From: Anaerobiospirillum sp. NML120448
GTDB taxonomy: Bacteria > Pseudomonadota > Gammaproteobacteria > Enterobacterales > Succinivibrionaceae
Direction of reading: 5' to 3'
Length of the DNA: 38,155 nt
NCBI RefSeq assembly: GCF_023050945.1
Contig: NZ_JALKIM010000034.1
Span: forward strand, 1 to 38,155
Position 1 is the stretch's first letter. Each line of letters starts with the position of its first letter. The notes under the pieces are model-generated. The model made no database searches, had not been told where the DNA came from, and saw only the letters and a program-made list of their open reading frames with translations. The position numbers and the translations under genes are program-made. This document shows positions 18,101-26,953 of the stretch, piece by piece.

Positions 18101-19977
18101 TCTTGACTCTTGGCAACTTGAGCTTGTGCTGGAGTTGGCTCTTCATAAACCTCGCTAATATGGGCTTCTTTTACCTCTTTAGCTTGATTAGAAGAGTTGC
18201 TCTTAAATTGTTCTGTTAATTGCTCTGGTACTTGCTCTACTACAGGCTCAACCACTTGTTCAACTACTGGCTCGTAAACAGCATCTTTAATTACTGAGGA
18301 CTCACCATTAACACTAGCATTGGAGCTAATAACAGTAGAGGCAGAGCCCTTGAGCTGATCTACACTGTAATTGTTGGTAACAATAACACGCTGGTTATAA
18401 GTTTCCTCTGGGGCCTTAGGCAAGTACTGCTCTGGAGTACCAATAAACGAACCTTGTTTAGTTTGCTTAAAGCTATCCATAGCAAAAGCCTTTTGGGCAG
18501 AGCGCTCAGTTAAAGAGCGATCTCGCCACCATTGCTTTTCATTAGCCTTAGATGGAGCCTTTTTAAACTCAGCAAGAACCACGTCCTCTTTAGGCTCTGC
18601 TTTATTTTGGGCACTAGCTTTTTGAGCTTGTAATTTCTTATAAGCTCTAGTTTGCTCTAACATGTCATGCTCTTGAGCAGCAAACTCAGTACCGTAAGAA
18701 TAAGGGCCTACAGAATTATTATGGGAAAAGGCCTGATGATATGGGGCGTAGTGATCAGCAAAAATTTGGGCACTTTCACTTGGCTCGTAGTTTTCGTCCT
18801 GGGCTAAACGGGTGGTTGCCTTAGGTAATTTAAGATGAGCTAAAGATGAGTTCTCCATACGCTCTTGGAAAACTTGCTCAGAAAATTTTGTCTTCTGCTC
18901 AGAAACAGTCTGCACCTTTTTTTCTGCTGGATTATGAGAAAAAGCAGCCTGAGGAATTTGTGGCTCTTTTCTAGTGTTATCAAAAGAGTAGCCATCCTGA
19001 ACATAAGAGGAAATACGAGTATTAGACTCGTGGTAGTTATGAGCTACATTACGATCTTTGTTAGCCTGAGCAGCATAAGCTGATGCTGGCACGGTCTTAA
19101 ACTTGGTAGGGCCAAGATTAAGCTGGCGTGCTGTTACAAAAGAGGTATTAGAGGTGTCTTTTGGAGTATAAAAGTCCTTAAAAGCAGGTTCAGATTGAAG
19201 TGTAGTGCGCTGAAAACGACCAAAGCCATAAGAGTTAGTGCTCTGGCTAGTACGCTTAGTGCTATTATTGTTAGCATTAGCTACCATAGCTTGTGCTTGA
19301 TTGTTATTGTGCTGTGCACCGTTCATCAGACCATTTCCTCGTAAAGACGCTTTTAATAGACTGTTGTTATCCTCAGAATAATCTAAGGTATCTGAATTAT
19401 TGTTAGACAAAGCGTGATAAAAATGCGCTCCGCCTCTGGTATCGGCTCCTAGTGGTGAGTTACGGTTAGATCGGTAAATAGCCGTAGCTCCAAAATCTGC
19501 GTCATCACTAGGCAGTTCATCCTCATCGTAATACCAAGGACGCATACCATCATTTAAATCACTTTCTAAGAGCTCTTCTTCATTTTCTACCCAAGACTTA
19601 CCTTTATGCTCAATGGCATTGTTTCTAGGCATATCATTAGCAGAAGGTGCATCTTTAGCAGTAGTTTCTTCTTTAGGTTGGGCTTTTGAGTCGAGGCCAT
19701 CATATAAATTGGATAAAGCATCAACTAACTTATAGCCCTTTTGGTTGTTACCAATAGGTACTAACTTTAATAGACCGCCTTTAGGCACTCCTTGGTAGTT
19801 ACGAATAGCAATAATATCGCTGCTACCTTTAGTACTGACACCAACTAGGCGATCGCCCAAAGAGCGCTCGGTGAGAGTTGCACTATCCATATGAAATTCT
19901 TCTTCATAATAGTACACCTCGCCATTAGGCATATCTTTACTAAAGACTACTTTTCTAGTGTATACATCTTGGGTCAT
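15169..19977 (-). CDS. Giant coiled-coil/charged-helix protein B (about 1602 aa)
   Basis: I chose ATG 19977 ([15 protein letters not shown]); a TTG four codons earlier lies in a T run and is unlikely. No good ribosome site is visible. Residues 1-95 look like a small beta-rich domain ([30 protein letters not shown]). A long polar, Gln/Asn/Ser-rich region follows to about residue 860. Next come nine 26-residue units of the type [19 protein letters not shown], which should form a long coiled coil or single charged helix, then an Ala-rich basic stretch ([19 protein letters not shown]) with a polyalanine run. The C-terminal 400 residues are acidic and end in [18 protein letters not shown]. There is no signal peptide or membrane segment. 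TolA-like coiled coils look similar, but the TolA membrane anchor is missing. A cytoplasmic scaffold or cytoskeletal role is conceivable; function is unknown. Confidence 0.9.
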   Translation of the reverse strand: MTQDVYTRKVVFSKDMPNGEVYYYEEEFHMDSATLTERSLGDRLVGVSTKGSSDIIAIRNYQGVPKGGLLKLVPIGNNQKGYKLVDALSNLYDGLDSKAQPKEETTAKDAPSANDMPRNNAIEHKGKSWVENEEELLESDLNDGMRPWYYDEDELPSDDADFGATAIYRSNRNSPLGADTRGGAHFYHALSNNNSDTLDYSEDNNSLLKASLRGNGLMNGAQHNNNQAQAMVANANNNSTKRTSQSTNSYGFGRFQRTTLQSEPAFKDFYTPKDTSNTSFVTARQLNLGPTKFKTVPASAYAAQANKDRNVAHNYHESNTRISSYVQDGYSFDNTRKEPQIPQAAFSHNPAEKKVQTVSEQKTKFSEQVFQERMENSSLAHLKLPKATTRLAQDENYEPSESAQIFADHYAPYHQAFSHNNSVGPYSYGTEFAAQEHDMLEQTRAYKKLQAQKASAQNKAEPKEDVVLAEFKKAPSKANEKQWWRDRSLTERSAQKAFAMDSFKQTKQGSFIGTPEQYLPKAPEETYNQRVIVTNNYSVDQLKGSASTVISSNASVNGESSVIKDAVYEPVVEQVVEPVVEQVPEQLTEQFKSNSSNQAKEVKEAHISEVYEEPTPAQAQVAKSQESKPEIKSESAKEQETVSEASASEALSDNAKSTDDLESTAALKKDVSTKFTGQGAALANAIVSQGGDEEDQSVEDEGGHTNIERNDIKLSPVDKSFVNFKTADGSITEPMEESSFASEDKAPEPGFAVNSSDGTAITTNSKELKHEVEQRDLTANKQEVVATNISSTNNDSDDNTDATITTQGSSNTSFAFGDFKTANGTQANVYYRIPVVSQKQLQAQKEQEEKARQEAERLAILKAEQERLAAEKKAEEERLAAEKAERERLEAERIAAEKKAEEERLAAEKAEQERLEAERIAAEKKAEEERLAAEKAEQERLEAERIAAEKKAEEERLAAEKAEQERLEAERIAAEKKAEEERLAAEKAEQERLEAERIAAEKKAEEERLAAEKAEQERLEAEHIAAEKKAEEERLAAEKAEQERLEAERIAAEKKAEEERLAAEKAEQERLEAERIAAEKKAEQERLAAEKAEQERLEAERIAAEEQAQAAMVKELEAEQARLEAEKEAEQKVQDQLKAERQQQAQQDQSAKRAQQEKAQDNKATTAAAATEVASNKPMTKSQARRAKQKAKAQARAAAAAAAAATTGATAAANATTPAANASTTSQTQESSKSATTQKVAETKDSLNEQTASAQKDDKDTPVEIQPSPALNESTILAEESTRSMATNLLGSNDSYFNSTDTNSSFDHQVVISAEYTHHGLEEPIESQSSTTVSQEDNILDSISPAYKPADDKTAALLSQSNNIEHGKQEPALSTVPVLESDDDYIQEPQLDLQNSKLGTFDKEPELNNVSEVENIQDKEEPSFSANEQLGTIIETVNVEEMADKDLIFATPTRFADNDNTANGEQVNSLSESVFMSETSVNNKEEHLKDQSAQDSLANFKPMSNEIAASNKQSPAEHDPARAVQAAVADVVEDSLVTDELLDDAFMSDESNLEYMHTTSSHDKGKNKGSNSLANLAAELIDDFDDPFEDDFAQSLNDESKK
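16669..17380 (-). repeat. Nine 78-bp tandem units (charged helix)
   Basis: Nine nearly identical 26-codon units lie inside giant gene B. DNA differences between units are mostly synonymous, such as cgc/cgt and gcc/gct swaps. Single amino-acid changes mark the outer units (ERERLEAER in the first; AEEQ in the last) and one inner unit (AEHIAAEKK). Array length is probably variable between strains. Confidence 0.9.
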
Positions 19978-20298
19978 GAAAAAAAACAAAAGCTTAGCTT
20001 AAGCTTTAAGCCCCTTATAATCAGTGGCCCCTATAAATTAAAAACTTCCTTAAGAAGTTGTTAATGTATAAGAGCTACAAAAAAACCTTAAAACTTAGTT
20101 AAGTTCACATAAGAGAAATTAACTAAAATATTGCTGTGAGCATCATTTTGTCCTACAAAATAGTAGGGAACTAAAAATTACAAATTATCATTATATTGTA
20201 ACGTACCACAGGGCATCTCGTCGCCCTATTTTGCACAAAAGCTCACCAATTTTGTTAGCAATGTTGCAACTATGAACATTTTATCTATAAAAATGCAA
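19978..20298. other. Upstream region of giant gene B
   Basis: AT-rich spacer. TTAGTTAA (20095-20102) and TTAACTAA (20119-20126) form an 8-bp inverted repeat with a 16-base gap about 120 bases above the start. AACTTC and GAAGTT around 20043-20058 form a smaller dyad. Either could be a control site for giant gene B. No gene is seen. Confidence 0.35.
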
Positions 20299-20333
20299 AA
20301 AAGCCCGTGACCTTATAGCGGACACGGGCTTTT
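20299..20333 (-). terminator. Terminator of xpt
   Basis: AAAAGCCCGTG (20299-20309) pairs perfectly with CACGGGCTTTT (20323-20333). On the minus strand it is followed by a T run. It lies 24 bases past the xpt stop codon. Confidence 0.9.
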
Positions 20334-20356
20334 GAAAAATTCAGGCTCAAAGATAA

Positions 20357-20938
20357 TTATTCTGCAATAGTAATAGTGCAGTTATCTAAGCTAGAGATAG
20401 TTGCTAAAGACTCAACGTGAATACCTTGATCACGTAATAATTTACCACCATTTTGGAAGGCTTTTTCAATTAAGAAGCCCATACCAACACAGTGGGCATT
20501 AGCTTGTTTTACTAAATCTAAAATACCTGTAGCAGCCTTACCGTTGGCCAAGAAATCATCGATAAAGAGTACTTTGTCGTCGGCTTTTAAGAACTCGCCA
20601 GAGACGCAAATTTGGTAGGTAGTATTCTTAGTAAAGGAGAAAACCTCAGTTACTAACATGTTTTCCATGGTAGATGGCTTCTTCTTTTTAGCAAATACTA
20701 CTGGTTTTTTGGTGATATAGCCTAAGATCACAGCAGGTGCAATACCGCTAGCTTCAACGGTTAAAATCTTATTATAGCTATTAGCATCAAAGCGACGATT
20801 AAACTCGTGGCACATGTCTACTAATAATTGAGGATCTAATTGGTGGTTAATGAAGCTATCTACTTTGAGAATACCGCCCTCAAGGCTCAAACCATCTTTC
20901 TTGATGCGATCAACTAAAATAGGAAAATTGTTAACCAT
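20357..20938 (-). CDS. xpt: Xanthine phosphoribosyltransferase
   Basis: This 193-residue enzyme converts xanthine and PRPP to XMP and pyrophosphate in purine salvage, in the cytoplasm. Its length matches the Bacillus-type Xpt (about 194 residues) rather than the shorter E. coli Gpt. The type I phosphoribosyltransferase PRPP loop is [16 protein letters not shown] (D127 and D128 acidic pair). [14 protein letters not shown] at 61-74 and [13 protein letters not shown] at 82-94 are typical Xpt segments. The start at ATG 20938 is preceded by GAGG nine bases upstream. It pairs functionally with the xanthine permease gene on the same strand. A possible promoter lies at 21023-21051. I looked for a purine riboswitch in the leader and did not see one. 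Confidence 0.95.
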   Translation of the reverse strand: MVNNFPILVDRIKKDGLSLEGGILKVDSFINHQLDPQLLVDMCHEFNRRFDANSYNKILTVEASGIAPAVILGYITKKPVVFAKKKKPSTMENMLVTEVFSFTKNTTYQICVSGEFLKADDKVLFIDDFLANGKAATGILDLVKQANAHCVGMGFLIEKAFQNGGKLLRDQGIHVESLATISSLDNCTITIAE

Positions 20939-21022
20939 GACATGTATCCTCGGCCAAATATTACTGTCAAGTAATATAAATAAGCAGTAGAAATTCTTAA
21001 TTGGGTTGAATAAATTTGCCGT

Positions 21023-21051
21023 ATTCTACTAGATCGATTCTAAAGAAACAA
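21023..21051 (-). promoter_or_regulatory. Candidate sigma-70 promoter of xpt
   Basis: Read on the minus strand, TTGTTT (21051-21046) and TAGAAT (21028-21023) are separated by exactly 17 bases, about 85 bases above the xpt start. Both boxes are moderate matches to consensus. Confidence 0.4.
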
Positions 21052-21786
21052 TAAACAATCTTTAGCTTAAAGATAGGTTGATACTAGCTAGTTGCTCAAA
21101 TAAATGGTTTTAAATCTAAGCTTTAGGCTGTGGTCTATGTGGTAGTTTTTCTAACTTGTATTACAAGTAAAAAGTAGCACTAAATATCATAAGCAAAACA
21201 ATTCATATCTAGCTAAGAACAACATATTTGCCTTAAATATCATCTTTTTATGATTGTAGATAGCCTGACAAAAACAAGCTATACGTACAAGTCTTTGCTC
21301 TCCATCTCGTGCGTTGTCTACGCTGTAATGATAAGCCAATACTTACGCATTGCGCATTGAATTAAAGTCCAAGAGCCTATTAAGTTATTCCTAACACCAA
21401 CACCATGCCTCCTCTTGTAAAAAAAGCAATGCTTTATTTTCTGTTCAGTGTGCTCTATTGCTATCAGCTGTGCTCTGTTTCGCTCTGTTGCGCCCTGGCG
21501 CTTATTTTTGTTGTCTATTATGGCCGTTGCTGTGCGTCCTCTAACTGCATGACAGAACATTTCAAAGCAGGAGGTCATGTCAGATCACGTCAGAGCAAGG
21601 TATGGTAGGTCTGGTAATTAGAGAATATTAATTTTTTGATATCTTTGTTTGTATGTTTGCGGGCAGGGTTTATTTTTATGAGGTGCTGAGCTGCTGTGGC
21701 GCTGAGCTGCTTAGTTGCTGGGGAATTTTGGTTTAGGAGGTAGTTTTTGGGGTGTGGGAAGATATGAGAGGCTTATAAACTAATAT
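21052..21786. other. Long gene-free spacer
   Basis: About 730 bases between xpt and the first MetE-like gene. Small frames occur (for example 21405-21608) but lack ribosome sites and look random. No RNA gene or mobile element is recognised. Confidence 0.4.
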
Positions 21787-21807
21787 GCCCAGAAATTCCT
21801 TCTGGGC
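21787..21807 (-). terminator. Probable terminator of the MetE-like genes
   Basis: GCCCAGAA (21787-21794) pairs with TTCTGGGC (21800-21807) around a 5-base loop. The minus-strand tail is AT-rich (ATATTAGTTT) rather than a clean T run. It lies 75 bases past the stop of the first MetE-like gene. Confidence 0.55.
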
Positions 21808-21881
21808 AACGTAACGTTTAATTGTTGAGGCGCTTGGACTGTATTAAACTTGGAACCAAACAGTGCAAGTTTTTATAGGGG

Positions 21882-23024
21882 TTAGCCCCAAACTTTTTGG
21901 GCGGCTTTTACTACCAGGTCAATCTTGTCCCATTGCTGTTGTTCTGTTAGGTCATTGCCCTCTTCTGTGGAGGCAAAGCCGCATTGTGGGGAGACACATA
22001 AGTTGTCTAAAGGCACATATTGTGAGGCCTCTTGAATGCGGGCCACTACCTTATCAAGATCTTCTAATTCTGGCTTTTTAGAAGTAATTACACCTAATAC
22101 AACTTGCTTACCCTCAGGGATAAACTTTAAGGCCTCAAAAGAGCCAGAGCGCTCATCGTCATACTCAAGGTAGAAGGCATCAACATTTTCTTTAGCAAAT
22201 ACATAAGGGGCAACACTATCATATGGGCCAGAGCTAAAGTAGTGAGAGCGGTAGTTGCCACGGCATAAGTGGGTAGTAATTACTAAATCCTCAGGCTTAT
22301 TCTCTAAAGCTAAATTGTTGGCCTTTAATAAGAGGTTAGCAACGTGCTTAATATCACTTTGGTAGGTCTTTACTTTTTCAGGATCAAGTAAGCTAGACCA
22401 AGAACAATCATCAATTTGAATAGAGCGGCAACCAGCAGCATAGAGATCAGCAAATACTTGTTGATAGGCCTTGCCTAAATCTGCAATCAGCTCTTCTTCG
22501 CTTTGATAAAATTCTTTCCAAGAGCTATTAAGTTCACTATTAGAAAAGTTAATTAAAGTAGCAACTACCTGAGAAGGGGAAGGCACTGTTTGACGAGCAA
22601 TAACGGATGGATCATCTTTGGCAAACTGTTGTATAAACTTAAAGTGCTCAACAAAAGGATGGTTCTCACCAGAGATTTTGCCTTTAAGTACAGCATAATC
22701 ATTGCGACTCTCAATGCCTACAAAGAGATAGCCGTGTTCACGAGTTATGTGCTCAATGCCATTAAGACCCCACATGAAATCTAAATGCCAATAGCTACGG
22801 CGAAACTCACCATCAGTGATGGCCTTGAGGCCGTGAGCCTTTTGCTTAGCAATAAGCTCAATAATGCACTTATCTTCAACCTGCTTTAATTGTAGGTCGT
22901 CAATTAAACCTTTGCGATGTAAATTGCGAGCATTAGCAAGCTCTGCTGGACGTAAGAAAGAACCAACAAAATCAGCTCTAAAAGGGCTATTAGTGCGCTT
23001 GGTAAAAGTAGTTGGAGTGGTCAT
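21882..23024 (-). CDS. Core-MetE methionine synthase paralogue 1
   Basis: This 380-residue protein corresponds to the C-terminal catalytic half of cobalamin-independent methionine synthase (YxjG/YxjH-type, COG0620). Family members are annotated as 5-methyltetrahydropteroyltriglutamate-homocysteine methyltransferases, although the methyl donor of such short forms is often unproven. Zinc and homocysteine ligands are present: H252 and C254 (THLCRGN), E287 (FYLEYDDERSG) and C348 (SPQCGF). IQIDDC at 203-207 is the conserved barrel strand. It starts at ATG 23024 after AAGGAC. It is about 92% identical to paralogue 2, with differences clustered at residues 95-110, 150-172 and 208-238. It lies 117 bases downstream of paralogue 2 with no terminator between, so the two are probably cotranscribed. 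Confidence 0.85.
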   Translation of the reverse strand: MTTPTTFTKRTNSPFRADFVGSFLRPAELANARNLHRKGLIDDLQLKQVEDKCIIELIAKQKAHGLKAITDGEFRRSYWHLDFMWGLNGIEHITREHGYLFVGIESRNDYAVLKGKISGENHPFVEHFKFIQQFAKDDPSVIARQTVPSPSQVVATLINFSNSELNSSWKEFYQSEEELIADLGKAYQQVFADLYAAGCRSIQIDDCSWSSLLDPEKVKTYQSDIKHVANLLLKANNLALENKPEDLVITTHLCRGNYRSHYFSSGPYDSVAPYVFAKENVDAFYLEYDDERSGSFEALKFIPEGKQVVLGVITSKKPELEDLDKVVARIQEASQYVPLDNLCVSPQCGFASTEEGNDLTEQQQWDKIDLVVKAAQKVWG

Positions 23025-23141
23025 AATAATAATTGTCCTTAAAAATCTTTAACTTGCGTAAAACGCTGCTGCTAAAAACATAGAAAAGATGGAGCCAGTA
23101 AAAACTTGGTAATTTCTTTTCCTATTAGCCATGTGAAATAT

Positions 23142-24290
23142 TTAGGCATCGTGCCAAATTTTTTGCGCAGTCTTAACTACTAGATCAATCTTGTCCCATT
23201 GCTCTTGCTCAGTAAGCTCATTACCCTCTTCTGTGGAGGCAAAGCCGCATTGTGGGGAGACACATAAGTTGTCTAAAGGCACATATTGTGAGGCCTCTTG
23301 AATGCGGGCCACTACCTTATCAAGATCTTCTAATTCTGGCTTTTTAGAAGTAATTACACCTAATACAACTTGCTTACCCTCAGGGATAAACTTTAAGGCC
23401 TCAAAAGAGCCTGAGCGCTCATCGTCATACTCAAGGTAGAAGGCATCAACATTTTCTTTAGCAAATACATAAGGGGCAACACTATCATATGGACCAGAGC
23501 CAAAGTAGTGAGAGCGGTAGTTACCACGGCATAAGTGGGTAGTAATTACTAAGTCCTCAGGCTTGTTTTCTAAAGCTGCATTGTTGGCCTTTAATAAGAG
23601 GTTAGCTACACGCTCAACATCAATGTGGTTGGTCTTTACTAATTCAGGATCAAGTAAGATAGACCAAGTACAATCATCAATTTGAATAGAGCGGCAACCA
23701 GCAGCATAGAGGTCAGCAAATACTTGTTGATAGGCCTTGCCTAAATCTGCAATAAGCTCTTCTTCGCTTTGATAAACTTCTTTCCAAGAGGCAGTAAATT
23801 CACTATTACGTAAGTTAATTAAAGTAGAAACTACCTGAGAAGGGGCTGGTACAGTTTGACGAGCAATAACGGATGGATCGTCTTTGGCAAACTGTTGTAT
23901 AAACTTAAAGTGCTCAACAAAAGGATGGTTCTCACCAGAGATTTTGCCCTTAAGCACAGCAGTATCATTGCGAGTCTGAATACCTACAAAGTAATAGCCA
24001 TGTTCACGAGTAGCATGCTCAATGCCATTAAGACCCCACATGAAATCTAAATGCCAATAGCTACGGCGAAATTCACCATCAGTGATGGCCTTGAGGCCGT
24101 GAGCCTTTTGCTTAGCAATAAGTTCACTAATGCACTTGTCTTCAACCTGCTTTAATTGTAGGTCGTCAATTAAGCCTTTGCGATGTAAGTTGCGAGCATT
24201 AGCAAGCTCTGCTGGGCGTAAGAAAGAACCTACAAAATCAGCTCTAAAAGGGCTATTAGTGCGCTTGGTAAAAGTAGTTGAGGTAGTCAT
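23142..24290 (-). CDS. Core-MetE methionine synthase paralogue 2
   Basis: This 382-residue protein has the same architecture and the same His-x-Cys, Glu and Cys zinc-ligand set as paralogue 1. The C-terminal tail differs (KIWHDA instead of KVWG). The upstream bases aattgtcct followed by ctttaactt are shared with paralogue 1, so the duplication included the ribosome-binding region. It probably starts the two-gene transcript, with its promoter in the 390-base spacer upstream. Confidence 0.85.
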   Translation of the reverse strand: MTTSTTFTKRTNSPFRADFVGSFLRPAELANARNLHRKGLIDDLQLKQVEDKCISELIAKQKAHGLKAITDGEFRRSYWHLDFMWGLNGIEHATREHGYYFVGIQTRNDTAVLKGKISGENHPFVEHFKFIQQFAKDDPSVIARQTVPAPSQVVSTLINLRNSEFTASWKEVYQSEEELIADLGKAYQQVFADLYAAGCRSIQIDDCTWSILLDPELVKTNHIDVERVANLLLKANNAALENKPEDLVITTHLCRGNYRSHYFGSGPYDSVAPYVFAKENVDAFYLEYDDERSGSFEALKFIPEGKQVVLGVITSKKPELEDLDKVVARIQEASQYVPLDNLCVSPQCGFASTEEGNELTEQEQWDKIDLVVKTAQKIWHDA

Positions 24291-24684
24291 AATAATTGTC
24301 CTATATGTTTGAACTCTTTAACTTACCTTGGCTTAAAACTAAAACTAAATATGCTCTGTTATCAGCTCTTTAGCTAAATTTAGGGTGCAATATCCCCATA
24401 CCACTTAACATGGCAATTTAACTAAGAAGTGGTGGCAAAATAGTTTGTAGGTAAGATGGGTGAAAATAAAGAGTTTGTTTGATTGTTTGTTGATGTAATG
24501 TTTTGCTATGAGTGCTTTTAACTAGCAGCTGGAAAAGGTTAAAAGCACTCAAAGTTTTAGACAAAATACTGTGCTATTTTGCCTTTAAGGGCCTTGCTGT
24601 AATTGTTATAGGAGCAAGGCTCTTGTTCTTTGCCCAAACTTAAGGTGCTGTCTTTAAGCTTGGTACATTTTGGTTGTTTAAGGT
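24291..24684. other. Spacer with two hairpins
   Basis: No gene lies here. It holds the 13-bp hairpin at 24510-24550 and a second stem, GCCTTGCT (24591-24598) with AGCAAGGC (24613-24620). The left part should hold the promoter of paralogue 2. Confidence 0.5.
24510..24550. terminator. Strong 13-bp hairpin, possible terminator
   Basis: GAGTGCTTTTAAC (24510-24522) pairs perfectly with GTTAAAAGCACTC (24538-24550) around a 15-base loop. There is no clean T run on either strand. It is placed to end the transcript of paralogue 3 before paralogue 2. Confidence 0.5.
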
Positions 24685-25815
24685 TTAGCCCCAAATCTTT
24701 TGAGCGGTGCTTACTACTAAGTCAACCTTATCCCATTGTTGCTGCTCAGTAAGCTCGTTACCCTCTTCTGTGGAGGCAAAGCCACACTGTGGGGAGACAC
24801 ATAAGTTGTCTAATGGGAAGTACTCAGCAGCTTCGTAAACACGCTTCTCTAAGAGCTTTTGATCCTCAAGCTTAGGATCCTTAGAGGTAATGATGCCTAA
24901 AACAACTTTCTTATCCTTTGGAATAAGCTTTAAGGCTTCAAAAGTACCAGAGCGCTCGTCATCATACTCAAGGTAGAAAGCATCTACATTCTCGTGGGCA
25001 AATACTACATTAGCTACACGGTCATAAGAGCCACTGGAGAAGTAGTGGGAGCGGTAGTTGCCACGGCAAATATGAGTACAAATAGCTAGATCTGCTGGCT
25101 TATCTTTTAGAGCAGCGTTGTTGGCCTTAAGATAAAGGGCGGCTAAACGATCTACATCAATACCATTCTTTTTAACTAATTCTTCGTCACAAAGTACAGG
25201 CCAGGTACAATCATCAATTTGGATAGAGCGGCAGCCAGCATCGTAGAGATCTTTAATTACAGTACGATAAGCTGCGCCAATATCTTCAATTAACTCATCT
25301 TCATTAGCATAGAAGTCTTGCCAGCTGGTTTTTAAGTCTTTGTTACGAACGTTTAAGAAAATTGATAAGGCTTGAGCTGGGGCTGGGATAGTCTGGCGTG
25401 CGACTAAAGCATAGCCCTTGTTTTCAAATTGTTTTACAAACTTAAAGTGCTCAACAAATGGGTGGTTTTCACCAGAGATTTTGCCAGTAATCTCAGCTGT
25501 TTCGGCACGGGTCTCAATGCCAACAAAAGCATAACCACGCTCACGGCCAGCCTTTTTTACACCTTGTAAGCCCCAAATGAAGTCAAGGTGCCACCAGCTA
25601 CGACGGAACTCACCATCGGTAATAACACGTAAACCATGCTTAATCTGCTTAGCAATAAGATCAGTAATGCACTCATCTTCTACCTGCTTTAAACCTGCAT
25701 CATCAAGTAAACCTTGACGGTGAAGATTACGGGCATTTTTAAGAACATCAGGGCGTAAGAATGAGCCAACAATATCAGCACGGAATGGGGCGTTTTGTGG
25801 GATGGTAAATGCCAT
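24685..25815 (-). CDS. Core-MetE methionine synthase paralogue 3
   Basis: This 376-residue protein is a more distant member of the local trio, roughly 70% identical to the other two by eye. Catalytic segments are kept: IQIDDCTW, THICRGNYRS (His-x-Cys), FYLEYDDERSG and SPQCGFAST. GAGGAG lies eight bases above ATG 25815. Its leader holds two dyads (25831-25843 and 25844-25880) not seen upstream of the other copies. It appears to have its own promoter and is the copy nearest the LysR gene, separated by 1.1 kb. Keeping three active-site-intact copies suggests different substrates or expression conditions, such as homocysteine versus selenohomocysteine or different methyl donors, but the sequence alone cannot say. 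Confidence 0.85.
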   Translation of the reverse strand: MAFTIPQNAPFRADIVGSFLRPDVLKNARNLHRQGLLDDAGLKQVEDECITDLIAKQIKHGLRVITDGEFRRSWWHLDFIWGLQGVKKAGRERGYAFVGIETRAETAEITGKISGENHPFVEHFKFVKQFENKGYALVARQTIPAPAQALSIFLNVRNKDLKTSWQDFYANEDELIEDIGAAYRTVIKDLYDAGCRSIQIDDCTWPVLCDEELVKKNGIDVDRLAALYLKANNAALKDKPADLAICTHICRGNYRSHYFSSGSYDRVANVVFAHENVDAFYLEYDDERSGTFEALKLIPKDKKVVLGIITSKDPKLEDQKLLEKRVYEAAEYFPLDNLCVSPQCGFASTEEGNELTEQQQWDKVDLVVSTAQKIWG

Positions 25816-25830
25816 AATTAAATCTCCTCA

Positions 25831-25880
25831 GGTGTATTTCACCAGCTTAAACCTTTCATTAAACGTTACATGTTTAAGCT
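25831..25880 (-). promoter_or_regulatory. Two adjacent dyads in the leader of paralogue 3
   Basis: GGTG-TATTT-CACC (25831-25843) lies next to the ribosome site. AGCTTAAAC (25844-25852) pairs with GTTTAAGCT (25872-25880), a perfect 9-bp repeat with a 19-base gap. Either may be a LysR-type operator or an RNA hairpin controlling translation. No known riboswitch (SAM types) is recognised. Confidence 0.45.
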
Positions 25881-26953
25881 AAAAACAATTAATTAGTCCA
25901 GTATTAATTTAAAAGTAAGGTTGGTTCTGTTGAGGCTATCCTTTGATTAAAGCGGCTATCTTTAACTTCAAGGTCAATAGTACTAACCATTGCTATTAAA
26001 TAATTGTTAAGGCTAAATTTTTGCAATCAACAAGTTTTTTAAAAGTTGGTATCGATTGCGTGGTTTAAAGATACTTTCATTTTGCGTGATAGTCTAATAC
26101 TAAATTTTTATGCATTGCTATAACTAAAAGCTATAGCTAGATAAAAACGCATAAATACAAGGATTTAGCCCACTTAACCCTAATAATCTGCCTATTAATG
26201 ACCCGCTTACTAGCTATCACAGTAACCATCTTGCACTATACAAGTGCAAAACTCACTTCATCTATCAACCAAAAAGTAGCCATCTCCTCAAGCCTCAAAT
26301 CACTCCTGCGACCTTTTACAAACGTTTGGGCCTTGCTAAGGTTACTACTAACAGTATCTGCTGCTACCTCTGGCTTTAGCCACTTCTGCCTTTTACTATG
26401 TCTTTCAATCTTGTAAAGCCTGAACAAAGCCAATTGTATCCCCTTTGAAAATTGGTTTTAATTCACCAAACACCCTTACAAGAAAGGCCTAAAAGCTCAC
26501 CTAGAGCACTGTAATTTACTACAATGAGCAGCAATTCAATTAGCCACAATGCAATGTAATGCACTGTAGAGCAGCCATCACGTGAGCATAGAAAGTTCTT
26601 TACCTTGGTTAGGTAAGGTAATTAGTTCCGCATTGATATTAGGTAGTAGGTAGAGATCAAAGGCTGCTACAGCAGGCGCTAATGCAGGTACTAAGTCCAT
26701 TGATGGGGCAGTCAGTCCTTGCTAGGGATGACAAATATCAGGACAAACACTTAATTTGTGAGGGCTTGTTTTGTATTAGGTTGGTGTAGCGCCTTTAGAT
26801 GGCCAAGTAGGTTAGTTTAGTTTGGGTAGGAAAGAGGCTAAATACGCCTGTATGAAGTAATGCTCATTATTGCTGGCAAGACCTATAGTGCTGGTAAGCC
26901 CTGGCTTGCTCGTTGGGCTGGGAGGAAGTCAGGGGCGTGAAAGAGGCTTGTGA
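25881..26953. other. Long spacer without recognised genes
   Basis: About 1.07 kb between paralogue 3 and the LysR gene. Short frames around 26198-26433 occur on both strands, overlapping each other, without ribosome sites. The stretch 26510-26580 is rich in gca/atg-type near repeats. It may be decayed coding sequence, but nothing can be named. Confidence 0.4.

Noticed and set aside
15169-19977. TolA or a secreted IgA-protease-like protein
   Set aside because: Similarity is limited to the charged coiled coil; there is no N-terminal membrane anchor, signal peptide or TolA C-terminal domain.
20939-21060. Purine riboswitch upstream of xpt
   Set aside because: The conserved loop sequences of guanine/xanthine aptamers were not found in the leader.
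21405-21608. 67-residue frame with a hydrophobic stretch
   Set aside because: No ribosome site, Cys-rich random-looking tail, and an opposing frame of similar length on the other strand.
26198-26433. Overlapping 72- and 65-residue frames on opposite strands
   Set aside because: Neither has a ribosome site or a recognisable motif.
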